Shown one piece after another: positions 1-6,319 of a stretch of DNA of 6,923 nucleotides. The position numbers and the translations under genes are program-made. Below the pieces are notes generated by a model. It did not search any database, was not told the DNA's origin, and saw only the letters and a list, made by a program, of their open reading frames with translations. Where the stretch lies: the NCBI GenBank assembly GCA_902783205.1, contig CACZQE010000029.1, forward strand, positions 1 through 6,923, in the 5' to 3' direction. Numbering within the stretch: position 1 is the stretch's first letter; each line of letters starts with the position of its first letter. Source of the stretch: an uncultured Lachnospiraceae bacterium (lineage in GTDB: Bacteria > Bacillota_A > Clostridia > Lachnospirales > Lachnospiraceae).

Positions 1-74
1 AGGGCAAGGCTCTTTTCTCCATATAAGTAGGATTTGGGGTTTACGATCAGGAAGGGACTTCTTGCTTTTGCCAT
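1..74 (-). CDS. Partial 5' end of a triosephosphate isomerase-like protein (runs off the left edge)
   Basis: Reading the minus strand from the ATG at 74-72 gives 24 complete codons before the window ends, with no stop. A strong Shine-Dalgarno AAGGAG lies 8 bases upstream of the ATG, and a consensus promoter lies further upstream at 150-178, so this is a real gene start. The visible protein includes FLIVNPKSYLYGEKSLAL; the last partial codon, CT, can only be Leu. A first beta strand followed by N-x-K and an aromatic residue is the pattern of the triosephosphate isomerase N-terminus, where Asn and Lys are catalytic. I also recall clostridial TPI-like sugar isomerases that begin with a similar xxPKxYLYG motif. 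With about 5-10% of the protein visible, the family call is tentative; it could be another TIM-barrel enzyme. The gene is transcribed away from its neighbour at 322-1740, beyond that gene's terminator, so it is a separate unit. Confidence 0.5.
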   Translation of the reverse strand, partial: MAKARSPFLIVNPKSYLYGEKSLA

Positions 75-106
75 CGTATGCACTCCTTTCAGGCATCTTT
101 ATAATG

Positions 107-229
107 ATTACATATGTGCTTTTCAGTTATTAATGTTCTTTATGGTCATATAATAATACCTGCTGGCATAAATGTCAAGTATTATTTTTAATTTTACTTA
201 ATTTTTTTATTAGTAAGCACATTTGTAAT
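107..229. repeat. 15-base inverted repeat flanking the promoter (arms 107-121 and 215-229)
   Basis: The plus strand reads ATTACATATGTGCTT at 107-121. The reverse complement of 215-229 reads ATTACAAATGTGCTT, so 14 of 15 positions match. Each arm is itself partly palindromic around ACATATGT or ACAAATGT. Arm centres are 108 bases apart. One arm lies in the predicted leader just downstream of the transcript start, and the other lies about 37 bases upstream of the -35 box. This layout is typical of paired operators bound by a dimeric regulator that may loop DNA. I cannot name the regulator, and the arms do not resemble a CcpA cre site. Confidence 0.6.
150..178 (-). promoter_or_regulatory. Consensus sigma-A promoter for the left-edge gene
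   Basis: On the minus strand a perfect -35 TTGACA (178-173) is followed by exactly 17 bases and a -10 TATTAT (155-150), which is one mismatch from TATAAT. The predicted transcript start is near 142-144, leaving a leader of about 70 bases before the ATG at 74. The region is very AT-rich. The promoter sits between the two arms of an inverted repeat (107-121 and 215-229), which may be regulator binding sites. Confidence 0.8.
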
Positions 230-252
230 TATATTTTCTGTAAAAAGGCCGC

Positions 253-289
253 AAAAAAGGCTGCCGCTTATACAATAAACGGCAGCCTT
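253..289 (-). terminator. Intrinsic terminator of the rubredoxin/glutamate-synthase-domain gene
   Basis: A perfect 10-base-pair stem (AAGGCTGCCG at 257-266 pairing with 280-289) encloses a 13-base loop. On the minus strand it is followed by a run of six T (258-253), the first two of which pair in the stem. It begins 32 bases after the stop codon at 324-322, as expected for factor-independent termination of that gene, and it separates it from the left-edge gene. Confidence 0.88.
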
Positions 290-321
290 CTGTCTGTTAT
301 GACTAAAAGTGTCTGTATATT

Positions 322-1740
322 TTATTTCCTGCTCATTCCCGCATGGCGGATACCACAGTATTCTGCAATATCGCGGTCGATCGTTACCAGGTCATCCATA
401 TTCAGGTCATGCACACTTCTGTGTCCCGTGATTCTGGCAAACATTCGAAGCTCTTCCGTGGAAACATTGAGGAAGTTGCCCACCCGCTTTGCGGAAGCTT
501 CCATATGGAGCCGCTTCCGAAGTTCCGGATCCTGGGTTGCGATTCCCACCGGGCAGTTTCCGCTTCCGCAGATCCTGTACTGCTGACATGCGGCGGCGAT
601 CATGGCAGCGCTGGCAATAGCAACTGCATCAGCGCCCATGGCCAGTGCCTTGGCAAAGTCGGAAGAAACCCTCAGCCCGCCTGTGATTACCAGGGAGATG
701 TCGGACCCGACAGAATCGAGATACTTCCTGGCCCTTGAAAGGGCAAAGACGGTCGGCACCGTAGTGGATTCACGAAGAAGGAGGGGACTGGATCCCGTCG
801 CGCCGCCCCGCCCGTCAATGGTAATAAAATCAGGCTCTGCGTAAACCACATGTTCCAGATCATCCTCGATCCGCCCTGCCGCGATCTTGATGCCGATGGG
901 CCTTCCCTTGGACCTGACGCGGAGCATGGTAACCATATCCTTTAAATCCTCTTTTGAGTTGATCTCGGGGAACTTGCTGGGACTCTGTATGTCCTGCCCT
1001 TCTTCCTTACCGCGTATCTTTGCGATCTCGGCCGTAACCTTCTCTCCGGGCAGATGACCGCCCATGCCGGGCTTTGTTCCCTGGCCGATCTTGATCTCGA
1101 TGGCATCCGCAGCCTGCAGATTGGCATCTGTGACACTGTATTTATTAGGAATATACTCAAAAATGTATTTGTAGGCCGCCTCTCTTTCCTCGGGAAGAAT
1201 CCCGCCTTCCCCGCTGCAGATAGCCGTGTGAGCCATGGCTGCTCCCATGGACAGAGCTGTCTTGATCTCCTTGGACAGAGCGCCGAAGGACATATGGGAA
1301 ATGTAGACCGGACTCTGCAGGACCATGGGTTTCTTGGCCTTCTTGCCCAGCACTGTCACCGTATCCACGGGATCCCCGTCATTCAGAGGCGGCGGATTCA
1401 GCTGTGCTCCGAGGAAATATACATCATCCCAGTCAGGCATGGGCATGAGAGTGCCCATAGCCGCATGGATGGAATGGCCTGTGACAGCCATCTCATGAAT
1501 CTCGCTCATGTAACGGCAGTTCGGATCCTCCCTGGTAAAAGCAGGATCATAGGCCAGATCTCCCTGGTACTCCTTTTTCGGCACCGGATCAGCTTTCTTT
1601 TCGCTCTCCTGACCGGCAACCGGCACAAACTTTGAAATGGGCTGCTTACATACCGGACAGCTGTCCAGTGAACTTAAGGGAGCCCCCTCCTTTTCTTCAT
1701 CATAAATATAACCGCATATACTGCAGGAATAAACTGCCAT
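322..1740 (-). CDS. Rubredoxin-like / glutamate synthase FMN-domain fusion protein
   Basis: The 472-residue cytoplasmic protein has two parts. Residues 1-35 form a rubredoxin-type iron knuckle pair (C6-x2-C9 with GYIYDE after it, then C28-x2-C31). Residues about 75-455 match the FMN-binding synthase domain of glutamate synthase (GltB family): SHMSFGALSKE at 149-159, IGQGTKPGMGGHLPG at 218-232, DGRGGATGSSP at 309-319 and TGGLR at 353-357. Cysteines C385-x5-C391-x4-C396, followed by PVGIATQDPELRKR, reproduce the 3Fe-4S ligand pattern of glutamate synthases. The N-terminal glutamine amidotransferase domain, the central domain and the C-terminal glucosyl-transferase-like GXGXG domain of a full GltB (about 1500 residues) are absent, and no gltD is nearby. 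Canonical glutamine-dependent glutamate synthesis is therefore not supported; an ammonia-dependent or different flavin-linked reaction is possible. The start is fixed by AGGAGGG 8 bases upstream of the ATG. Its promoter in the 1741-1860 region is not clear; a weak CTGACT / TAATCT pair is the best I see. It is divergent from the FAD dehydrogenase gene and ends at the terminator 253-289. Domain assignment is secure; the biochemical role is not. Confidence 0.9.
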   Translation of the reverse strand: MAVYSCSICGYIYDEEKEGAPLSSLDSCPVCKQPISKFVPVAGQESEKKADPVPKKEYQGDLAYDPAFTREDPNCRYMSEIHEMAVTGHSIHAAMGTLMPMPDWDDVYFLGAQLNPPPLNDGDPVDTVTVLGKKAKKPMVLQSPVYISHMSFGALSKEIKTALSMGAAMAHTAICSGEGGILPEEREAAYKYIFEYIPNKYSVTDANLQAADAIEIKIGQGTKPGMGGHLPGEKVTAEIAKIRGKEEGQDIQSPSKFPEINSKEDLKDMVTMLRVRSKGRPIGIKIAAGRIEDDLEHVVYAEPDFITIDGRGGATGSSPLLLRESTTVPTVFALSRARKYLDSVGSDISLVITGGLRVSSDFAKALAMGADAVAIASAAMIAAACQQYRICGSGNCPVGIATQDPELRKRLHMEASAKRVGNFLNVSTEELRMFARITGHRSVHDLNMDDLVTIDRDIAEYCGIRHAGMSRK

Positions 1741-1772
1741 ATTTATAGCCCTCCTCGCTGTTAAAAGATGAT

Positions 1773-1886
1773 AGTCCCCTTTAAACTCTTAAATACAGAT
1801 TACCACAAAAGTGTAGAAAAAGTCAGCAATATCGTCATTTTCCTTTTGGAAATATCCATATAGAATCTTTTGCTCTTCAGGGGACT
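1773..1886. repeat. 8-base inverted repeat in the divergent intergenic region (1773-1780 and 1879-1886)
   Basis: AGTCCCCT at 1773-1780 is the exact reverse complement of AGGGGACT at 1879-1886. One copy lies 33 bases upstream of the minus-strand start at 1740. The other sits between the -35 and -10 of the plus-strand promoter. The placement would suit a shared regulator of the two divergent redox genes, but the arms are short and chance remains possible. Confidence 0.3.
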
Positions 1887-1898
1887 TTTTGATATAAT
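1870..1898 (+). promoter_or_regulatory. Probable sigma-A promoter of the FAD dehydrogenase gene
   Basis: A perfect -10 TATAAT (1893-1898) lies 17 bases downstream of a poor -35 TTGCTC (1870-1875), which matches only three of six consensus positions. The predicted start is near 1904-1906, giving a leader of about 32 bases. The weak -35 may mean activator dependence or moderate expression. An AGGGGACT element (1879-1886) falls in the spacer and has an inverted copy at 1773-1780. Confidence 0.6.
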
Positions 1899-1923
1899 GT
1901 CATTGTTGCGTACAGACGCATTT

Positions 1924-1928
1924 GGAGG
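1924..1928 (+). promoter_or_regulatory. Ribosome binding site that sets the start of the FAD dehydrogenase
   Basis: GGAGG at 1924-1928 lies 8 bases before the ATG at 1937. An in-frame TTG at 1922 overlaps the start of this Shine-Dalgarno and would add five residues, but it has no binding site of its own. The ATG at 1937 is therefore the start. Confidence 0.85.
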
Positions 1929-1936
1929 AATTAATT

Positions 1937-3325
1937 ATGAAGAAAGAATATGATGTGATTATCATCGGATGTGGAGAAGCAGGCATCTATGCCGGATATG
2001 AGCTGAGCCTGAAAGCTCCGCAGCTTAAGATAGCAGTATTTGAAAAGGGCGCTGATATAGAGCACCGCAGCTGTCCCATCGTGGCGGGAAAGGTCGACCA
2101 CTGTATCAACTGCCCCGTATGTGATACCATGTGCGGTTTCGGAGGGGCCGGGGCTTTCTCGGACGGAAAGTTTAACTTTACGACGGAATTCGGAGGCTGG
2201 CTGACTGATTACATGGACAGCAGGAAGGTCATGGAACTGATCCACTATGTTGATGATGTCAACGTAGCCCACGGTGCCACCAGAGAATTCTTCTCCACAG
2301 AGACACCCGAAGCCGTAGCTCTTGCCAAGAAAGCTCTGGAGGTTGATCTTCATCTCCTGCAGGCCCAATGCAAGCATCTTGGCACTGAGCGCAATCTCAT
2401 GATTCTGACCAATATTTACCAGACTCTGAAAAATAAGATCGATTTCTATTTCCGTACCGGAATCTCTTCTTTCGCTTCCTGTGACGGGGGGTATGAAGTA
2501 GTTACGGAGAGCGGAGACTCTTACCGGTCCTCCTTCCTGATCGCCGCCCCCGGACGCAGCGGAGCAGAATGGTTTGCCTCCCAGTGCAGCAATCTTGGGC
2601 TCCGCCTGATCAACAATCAGGTGGATATCGGCGTGCGGGTGGAACTTCCCGCCAGGGTATTCGAACACATAACGGATGTGGTCTACGAATCCAAGCTTGT
2701 CTATCGTACCAAGCAGTACGGGGACAGCATCCGGACTTTCTGCATGAATCCCTACGGCCATGTCGTGGCGGAAAATGTGGAAGGGATCAATACCGTAAAC
2801 GGCCACTCCTACTCGGATCCATCCATGAGAAGTGAGAATACCAACTTTGCCCTGCTGGTATCAAACCATTTTACAGAGCCATTCGATCAGCCTCATCGCT
2901 ATGGAAAGCATATCGCTTCCCTTTCAAATATGCTGGCCGGCGGAGTCCTGGTCCAGCGTTTCGGCGATCTGGTCAAAGGTGTCCGGACCAACAGACACAG
3001 GCTGGGGCAGTCTTTTGTCCGTCCCACCCTGAAAGCCGCTGTTCCCGGCGACCTGTCCCTGGCCCTGCCCAAGCGGCAGCTGGATGATATCATAGAAATG
3101 ATCTATGCCCTGGACAAGCTGGCGCCCGGCACAGCCAACTACGACACTCTGCTCTACGGCGCCGAGGTCAAGTTCTATTCCTCACGGCTTGAGCTTTCAT
3201 CGGAGCTGGAGACCCAGCTGCCGGGATTCTTCGCCATCGGTGACGGAGCCGGTACCACCAGGGGTCTGGCTCAGGCAGGCGCTTCCGGCATCCGGGCGGC
3301 AAGGGCAATCCTCTCCCGCCTCTGA
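1937..3325 (+). CDS. FAD-dependent dehydrogenase, COG2509-type flavoprotein
   Basis: The 462-residue cytoplasmic flavoprotein opens with a classic dinucleotide-binding beta-alpha-beta fold (DVIIIGCGEAGIYAGYEL, residues 6-23, GxGxxG) ending in an acidic residue, E36, after the second strand. The family signature GFGGAGAFSDGK is at 67-78. The second FAD contact region, FFAIGDGAGTTRGLAQAGAS, is at 431-450 near the C-terminus. This layout matches the uncharacterised 'FAD-dependent dehydrogenase' family COG2509, common in Firmicutes. Between the first fold and the signature are five cysteines (C46, C56, C59, C62, C66; C-x9-C-x2-C-x2-C-x3-C), a plausible iron-sulfur or metal site. No transmembrane segment is seen. 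The substrate is unknown. It is transcribed alone on the plus strand, divergent from the rubredoxin/GltB-domain gene and convergent with the LTA synthase gene. Cofactor call is strong; any specific reaction would be a guess. Confidence 0.88.
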   Translation: MKKEYDVIIIGCGEAGIYAGYELSLKAPQLKIAVFEKGADIEHRSCPIVAGKVDHCINCPVCDTMCGFGGAGAFSDGKFNFTTEFGGWLTDYMDSRKVMELIHYVDDVNVAHGATREFFSTETPEAVALAKKALEVDLHLLQAQCKHLGTERNLMILTNIYQTLKNKIDFYFRTGISSFASCDGGYEVVTESGDSYRSSFLIAAPGRSGAEWFASQCSNLGLRLINNQVDIGVRVELPARVFEHITDVVYESKLVYRTKQYGDSIRTFCMNPYGHVVAENVEGINTVNGHSYSDPSMRSENTNFALLVSNHFTEPFDQPHRYGKHIASLSNMLAGGVLVQRFGDLVKGVRTNRHRLGQSFVRPTLKAAVPGDLSLALPKRQLDDIIEMIYALDKLAPGTANYDTLLYGAEVKFYSSRLELSSELETQLPGFFAIGDGAGTTRGLAQAGASGIRAARAILSRL

Positions 3326-3338
3326 TTCTGATGCCTGC

Positions 3339-3360
3339 GCTTTTACTTTGAAGCTTTTTT
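3339..3360 (+). terminator. Possible weak terminator after the FAD dehydrogenase
   Basis: Fourteen bases after the stop, a short stem (GCTTT at 3339-3343 with GAAGC at 3350-3354, one G-U pair) is followed by six T (3355-3360). The stem is weak. The stronger hairpin at 3384-3429 could also slow plus-strand transcription but lacks a good U-tract in that direction. Confidence 0.35.
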
Positions 3361-3375
3361 ATCATTTTTATAATG

Positions 3376-3429
3376 AAAAAACTATACCGGCTGTTCCCGC
3401 CTCTAATCCGAGACAGGTACAGCCGGTAT
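3376..3429 (-). terminator. Intrinsic terminator of the cobU-sortase-LTA synthase unit, overlapping the coding end
   Basis: A perfect 11-base-pair stem (ATACCGGCTGT at 3384-3394 with 3419-3429) encloses a 24-base loop. On the minus strand it is followed after two bases by six T (3381-3376). The 5' arm of the RNA hairpin lies within the last codons of the LTA synthase gene, and the stop codon TAG (3405-3403) is in the loop, so ribosomes finishing translation would cover the arm. Confidence 0.8.
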
Positions 3430-5457
3430 TACATTTTCCATATGGAACTCGTAGTTTTCAGACTGGTTCAAAGTGATTTTTTTATTGGTCACACTCACCT
3501 GATGGATGGTGATAATATCTCCGTCCTTGACGGCGCCGCTCGAAATTTCTATCCAGCCGGGCCCGGTCTTTCTGCTTTTTACCCCGATTCCGTTGACAAA
3601 GATCCTGCTGGACTCGGTCAGGTATCTTCCGTGAATCCGGTAATTCTTTCCCGAAACACCGATCTGGATAATCTGAGGATCATGGAGACTGTAAGTCAGT
3701 TCAGTGGGAAGCAGTTCCTTCTCTTCTTCCCTGACGAAATTACTGCCGTAAAGCATGTCGTATTCCAGCAGTTTCAGATTCTCCTTATACTTTTTTGAAT
3801 CCTTCATAGTCTGGTGGAAACGGTTGAGACATCCCTTTCGGATCCCCACCTGATTAAGGACCTTGGAAGCAAGCTGGTAGGATCTGACCGTCCCGGACTC
3901 TTCCTCCCGCTTTCTTTTGTTAAGGCCGAAATTATCCCAGATAAAATAGGGTGTCCTGAACTTTGACCCGCTTTCCAGATCTTCCTTTTCCATATCCATT
4001 CCCGGCAGGTGGTCTCCGTAGGCGATCACCATGACTTCCTCGGGATAGTCCTCCAGTTCATCCAGAAGGTCTCCGACAAAAGCATCCATGTCATGGGTCT
4101 GGTTGACATAATAGGTATACTGATTCAATCTGTCCTCATCTATAGAGTCAGAGTAGACAGAGATCTCCGGGTCTTCCTGTACATGGGACGGATAGTCTCC
4201 GTGTCCCTGCACCGAAATGGCATAGATCATATCTTTCTTTACCGTGGTCTTCATGGTATCCAGGATATAGTGTTTCAGGACGGCATCCCTTGCCCATCCC
4301 ACTTCATTTTTTTCTGTCACGTCCATATTTTCAATGGATATAAAATGATCAAATCCCAGATTGGAAAAAACAAGATCACGATCATAAAAAGACGCGTTAT
4401 TGTTATGAATAGCAGTGCTTTCATATGGAAGATCCTTTAGCCAGTAGCAGATACTGTCACAGGTCTTTTTATGAAGGATGCTCCTGTAGGGATATTCACC
4501 GGTTCCGAAGTCTTTGATCCGCATCCCGGTGAGCACCTCAAACTCCGTATTGATGGTTCCGGCACCGTAAACCGGCACCTGCAGCCATCCGGAAGTGTAT
4601 TCCTCCCTGATCCTTCTGATCCTGGGAATAGGATCCTGTGAAAGGCGGAGCTGCTTCACAGTACCGGTATCAAAAAAGGATTCCAGCTGGATAAAGATTA
4701 TATTGGGTCTGTGTACGATCACGCCGTCTTCTGTCTTTTTAAGCTTTTCGGTTTTCCTGTCGACCTTATCCTCGATCCTGCGGATTTTTTCCGCCGAATA
4801 ATCAATAGGCCTGTCGATTCCCGTATCCATTGCCGTGATGACAAAACCGTAAGCGACTCCGTAATCCTGATAACCCGCGATCAGGTTATCAAACTTTCTG
4901 ACCATCTGTCCCTTGTTCTTTCCTGTAATGACCACAATGGGCATCAGCATGAAACAAAGGAGAATCAGCAGAAAGCCTGCCCAGGGATCATAGATTTTCC
5001 CCTCGGGCGAATACAGATAAAGGCAGACCATGCCCGTCACGGCCGCGATCACCAGAAGGATAACACCGGCAATCTGCCAGCGGGTCAGATAATTGGGCAG
5101 AATAGGCAGGATGGACTTGATAATGGTAAAATCCACCGCCGTGAAGGGTGTTTTCCGGTCATTAAGTACAAAACCGTTCACCAGCCCGATCAGAAACCAT
5201 GCTCCTCCCAGAAGTGTGTATCCGAAAATGCGCTTCCTCATGATCAGGACCAGGGAAAGGGTCAGAAAGATCAGCAGTCCGTTAAACAGGAAAATCAGCG
5301 TCCTGTCATTGATGAATGCCAGAAGAGCTTCCGGTGACTTTCTTTCCATATACTCAAGAAAGAGGGAAAGAAACAGTGTCAATATTAGATTAACCAGGAG
5401 AATCCGGCGATGCACCGGATTCCACATTCTTTTCCATATGTTCCTGGTAAGATTCAT
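3403..5457 (-). CDS. LTA synthase family protein (membrane sulfatase-fold glycerophosphotransferase)
   Basis: The 684-residue polytopic protein has about five N-terminal membrane helices (roughly 19-37, 53-73, 78-98, 127-149, 159-179), a charged helical linker (about 222-245) and an extracellular sulfatase-fold domain (about 250-545). Catalytic positions known from LtaS are present: metal ligand E259 in FIQLESFFD, nucleophile T301 in GAGTINTEFEVLTG, R360 in NNNASFYDRD, H419 in SVQGHGDYP, and D482/H483 in YGDHLPG. LtaS-type enzymes transfer glycerophosphate from phosphatidylglycerol to a growing lipoteichoic-acid chain; relatives include primases and other glycerophosphate transferases, so the exact product is not settled. 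Residues about 588-672 form an extra beta-rich region (GKNYRIHGRYL, VKDGDIITI), possibly an Ig/IPT-like fold, which is absent from S. aureus LtaS. The start is supported by GGAGG 6 bases before the ATG. It lies 33 bases after the sortase stop and is the last gene of the unit. Confidence 0.88.
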   Translation of the reverse strand: MNLTRNIWKRMWNPVHRRILLVNLILTLFLSLFLEYMERKSPEALLAFINDRTLIFLFNGLLIFLTLSLVLIMRKRIFGYTLLGGAWFLIGLVNGFVLNDRKTPFTAVDFTIIKSILPILPNYLTRWQIAGVILLVIAAVTGMVCLYLYSPEGKIYDPWAGFLLILLCFMLMPIVVITGKNKGQMVRKFDNLIAGYQDYGVAYGFVITAMDTGIDRPIDYSAEKIRRIEDKVDRKTEKLKKTEDGVIVHRPNIIFIQLESFFDTGTVKQLRLSQDPIPRIRRIREEYTSGWLQVPVYGAGTINTEFEVLTGMRIKDFGTGEYPYRSILHKKTCDSICYWLKDLPYESTAIHNNNASFYDRDLVFSNLGFDHFISIENMDVTEKNEVGWARDAVLKHYILDTMKTTVKKDMIYAISVQGHGDYPSHVQEDPEISVYSDSIDEDRLNQYTYYVNQTHDMDAFVGDLLDELEDYPEEVMVIAYGDHLPGMDMEKEDLESGSKFRTPYFIWDNFGLNKRKREEESGTVRSYQLASKVLNQVGIRKGCLNRFHQTMKDSKKYKENLKLLEYDMLYGSNFVREEEKELLPTELTYSLHDPQIIQIGVSGKNYRIHGRYLTESSRIFVNGIGVKSRKTGPGWIEISSGAVKDGDIITIHQVSVTNKKITLNQSENYEFHMENVIPAVPVSD

Positions 5458-5490
5458 TTACTTCCTCCGCAAAAGAACTTTTTCCGGGCT

Positions 5491-6279
5491 TTACTCCCCC
5501 TTAAGTTCCTCCTGTACCAGTGTGGCCTGTACAACAAAACGACCTGATTCCGAAGTGGATGTGCAGGTGGAAAGAGTCAGGATCCGTCTTTCTTTATCCG
5601 GTTGGTTCCGGGTCGGATAAAGGGACTTCTTTACCGCATTTTTCAGATAGTCTTCGAAACTGTCCTCACTGTCAAATTCGACCATATAGACACTTTTATC
5701 TTCGACCACGCTGATCTCCCGGGCACTGAATACCTTATACTCAAGTTCCCGCTCCGGAGTGATGATCCAGATGGCCTCGTGCTTTTTATAATCGGCCTCT
5801 GCATTATACTCCGTATCATAATACTTTTTCAACATGCCGAACATGGCCCCGTTTTTCAGGTTATGTCCATAGACAATGGAATTGTCCGACATAAAGTCCG
5901 GCCTGCATACATAATCAAGGAAAATGGCTCCGGAAAAGTTCCTGTTTCCCTGAAATGTTCTGTGCAGATAATAATCGTTATCCTCTCCCTGAACAATGGG
6001 ATAGTTGATCTGGTCGTCAAGCCAGATCCAGCCGACCACCTGGGGATTGATCTTCTTAAGGGCAGCAAAATCAACACTGACCGGACATTTATCCACAGGC
6101 TTATCATTTTTCCCGGTATTTTCTTCCGGTTCCTGCTTTGTCTCTTCAGCGTATTCCTTTAACTGGTCATATTCCTTTCTGCCGCCATGGTAATTCCTGT
6201 AATAACCGTAAAGTTTCCAGCCGCTGAACAGAAAAACGGCAAGGCAGATGGCCATGATGATTCCGTAAACAATTTTCAC
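5491..6279 (-). CDS. srtB: Class B sortase
   Basis: The 262-residue protein is anchored by one N-terminal membrane helix (about residues 4-24) and faces outside. It is a cysteine transpeptidase that cuts a C-terminal sorting motif and links the protein to the cell wall. The catalytic triad is complete: H139 in SIVYGHNLKNG, C239 in TLSTC and R247 in SGRFVVQATL. The spacing, the GWIWLDD and YPIVQGEDNDYYL motifs and the length (usual 240-260) fit class B. A low-complexity Glu/Lys-rich stretch (about 40-60) acts as a linker to the catalytic domain. The start is GTG, supported by GAGGT (6291-6287) 7 bases upstream; no nearby ATG keeps the membrane helix with a comparable site. No protein with a sorting signal is encoded here, so its substrates are elsewhere. 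It lies 53 bases after cobU and 33 before the LTA synthase gene. The class assignment is firm; the gene symbol denotes the class rather than a proven orthologue. Confidence 0.92.
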   Translation of the reverse strand: MKIVYGIIMAICLAVFLFSGWKLYGYYRNYHGGRKEYDQLKEYAEETKQEPEENTGKNDKPVDKCPVSVDFAALKKINPQVVGWIWLDDQINYPIVQGEDNDYYLHRTFQGNRNFSGAIFLDYVCRPDFMSDNSIVYGHNLKNGAMFGMLKKYYDTEYNAEADYKKHEAIWIITPERELEYKVFSAREISVVEDKSVYMVEFDSEDSFEDYLKNAVKKSLYPTRNQPDKERRILTLSTCTSTSESGRFVVQATLVQEELKGE

Positions 6280-6286
6280 GCTAAAT

Positions 6287-6291
6287 ACCTC
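6287..6291 (-). promoter_or_regulatory. Ribosome binding site supporting a GTG start for the sortase
   Basis: The minus strand reads GAGGT here, 7 bases before GTG at 6279-6277. This supports the non-ATG start, which also preserves the basic N-terminus and membrane helix of the sortase. Confidence 0.7.
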
Positions 6292-6319
6292 TTAAATATC
6301 CGCCGGTCCGGTAATGGCT

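Noticed and set aside
75..252. Possible riboswitch or small RNA in the AT-rich stretch before the left-edge gene
   Set aside because: The leader is only about 70 bases and AT-rich, and I see no conserved riboswitch core or T-box sequence. The promoter and inverted repeat account for the recognisable structure.
1054..1635. Plus-strand open frame of 193 codons opposite the rubredoxin/GltB-domain gene
   Set aside because: It is antisense to strongly conserved motifs and shows no protein features of its own.
1770..1860. Candidate minus-strand promoter for the rubredoxin/GltB-domain gene (CTGACT, 18 bases, TAATCT)
   Set aside because: Both boxes are poor matches and several alternatives score similarly, so no site could be assigned.
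1931..2806. Long minus-strand open frame (291 codons) inside the FAD dehydrogenase gene
   Set aside because: Its translation shows no recognisable domain and it is fully covered by a well-supported flavoprotein gene. It has no credible ribosome binding site and is best explained as an antisense shadow.
4711..5337. Plus-strand open frame of 208 codons opposite the LTA synthase membrane region
   Set aside because: It is His/Gln/Asp-rich, as expected from the complement of hydrophobic membrane-helix codons, and has no domain.
5602..6162. Plus-strand open frame of 186 codons opposite the sortase
   Set aside because: It is fully antisense to the sortase catalytic domain. Its hydrophobic runs come from complementing acidic and polar codons.
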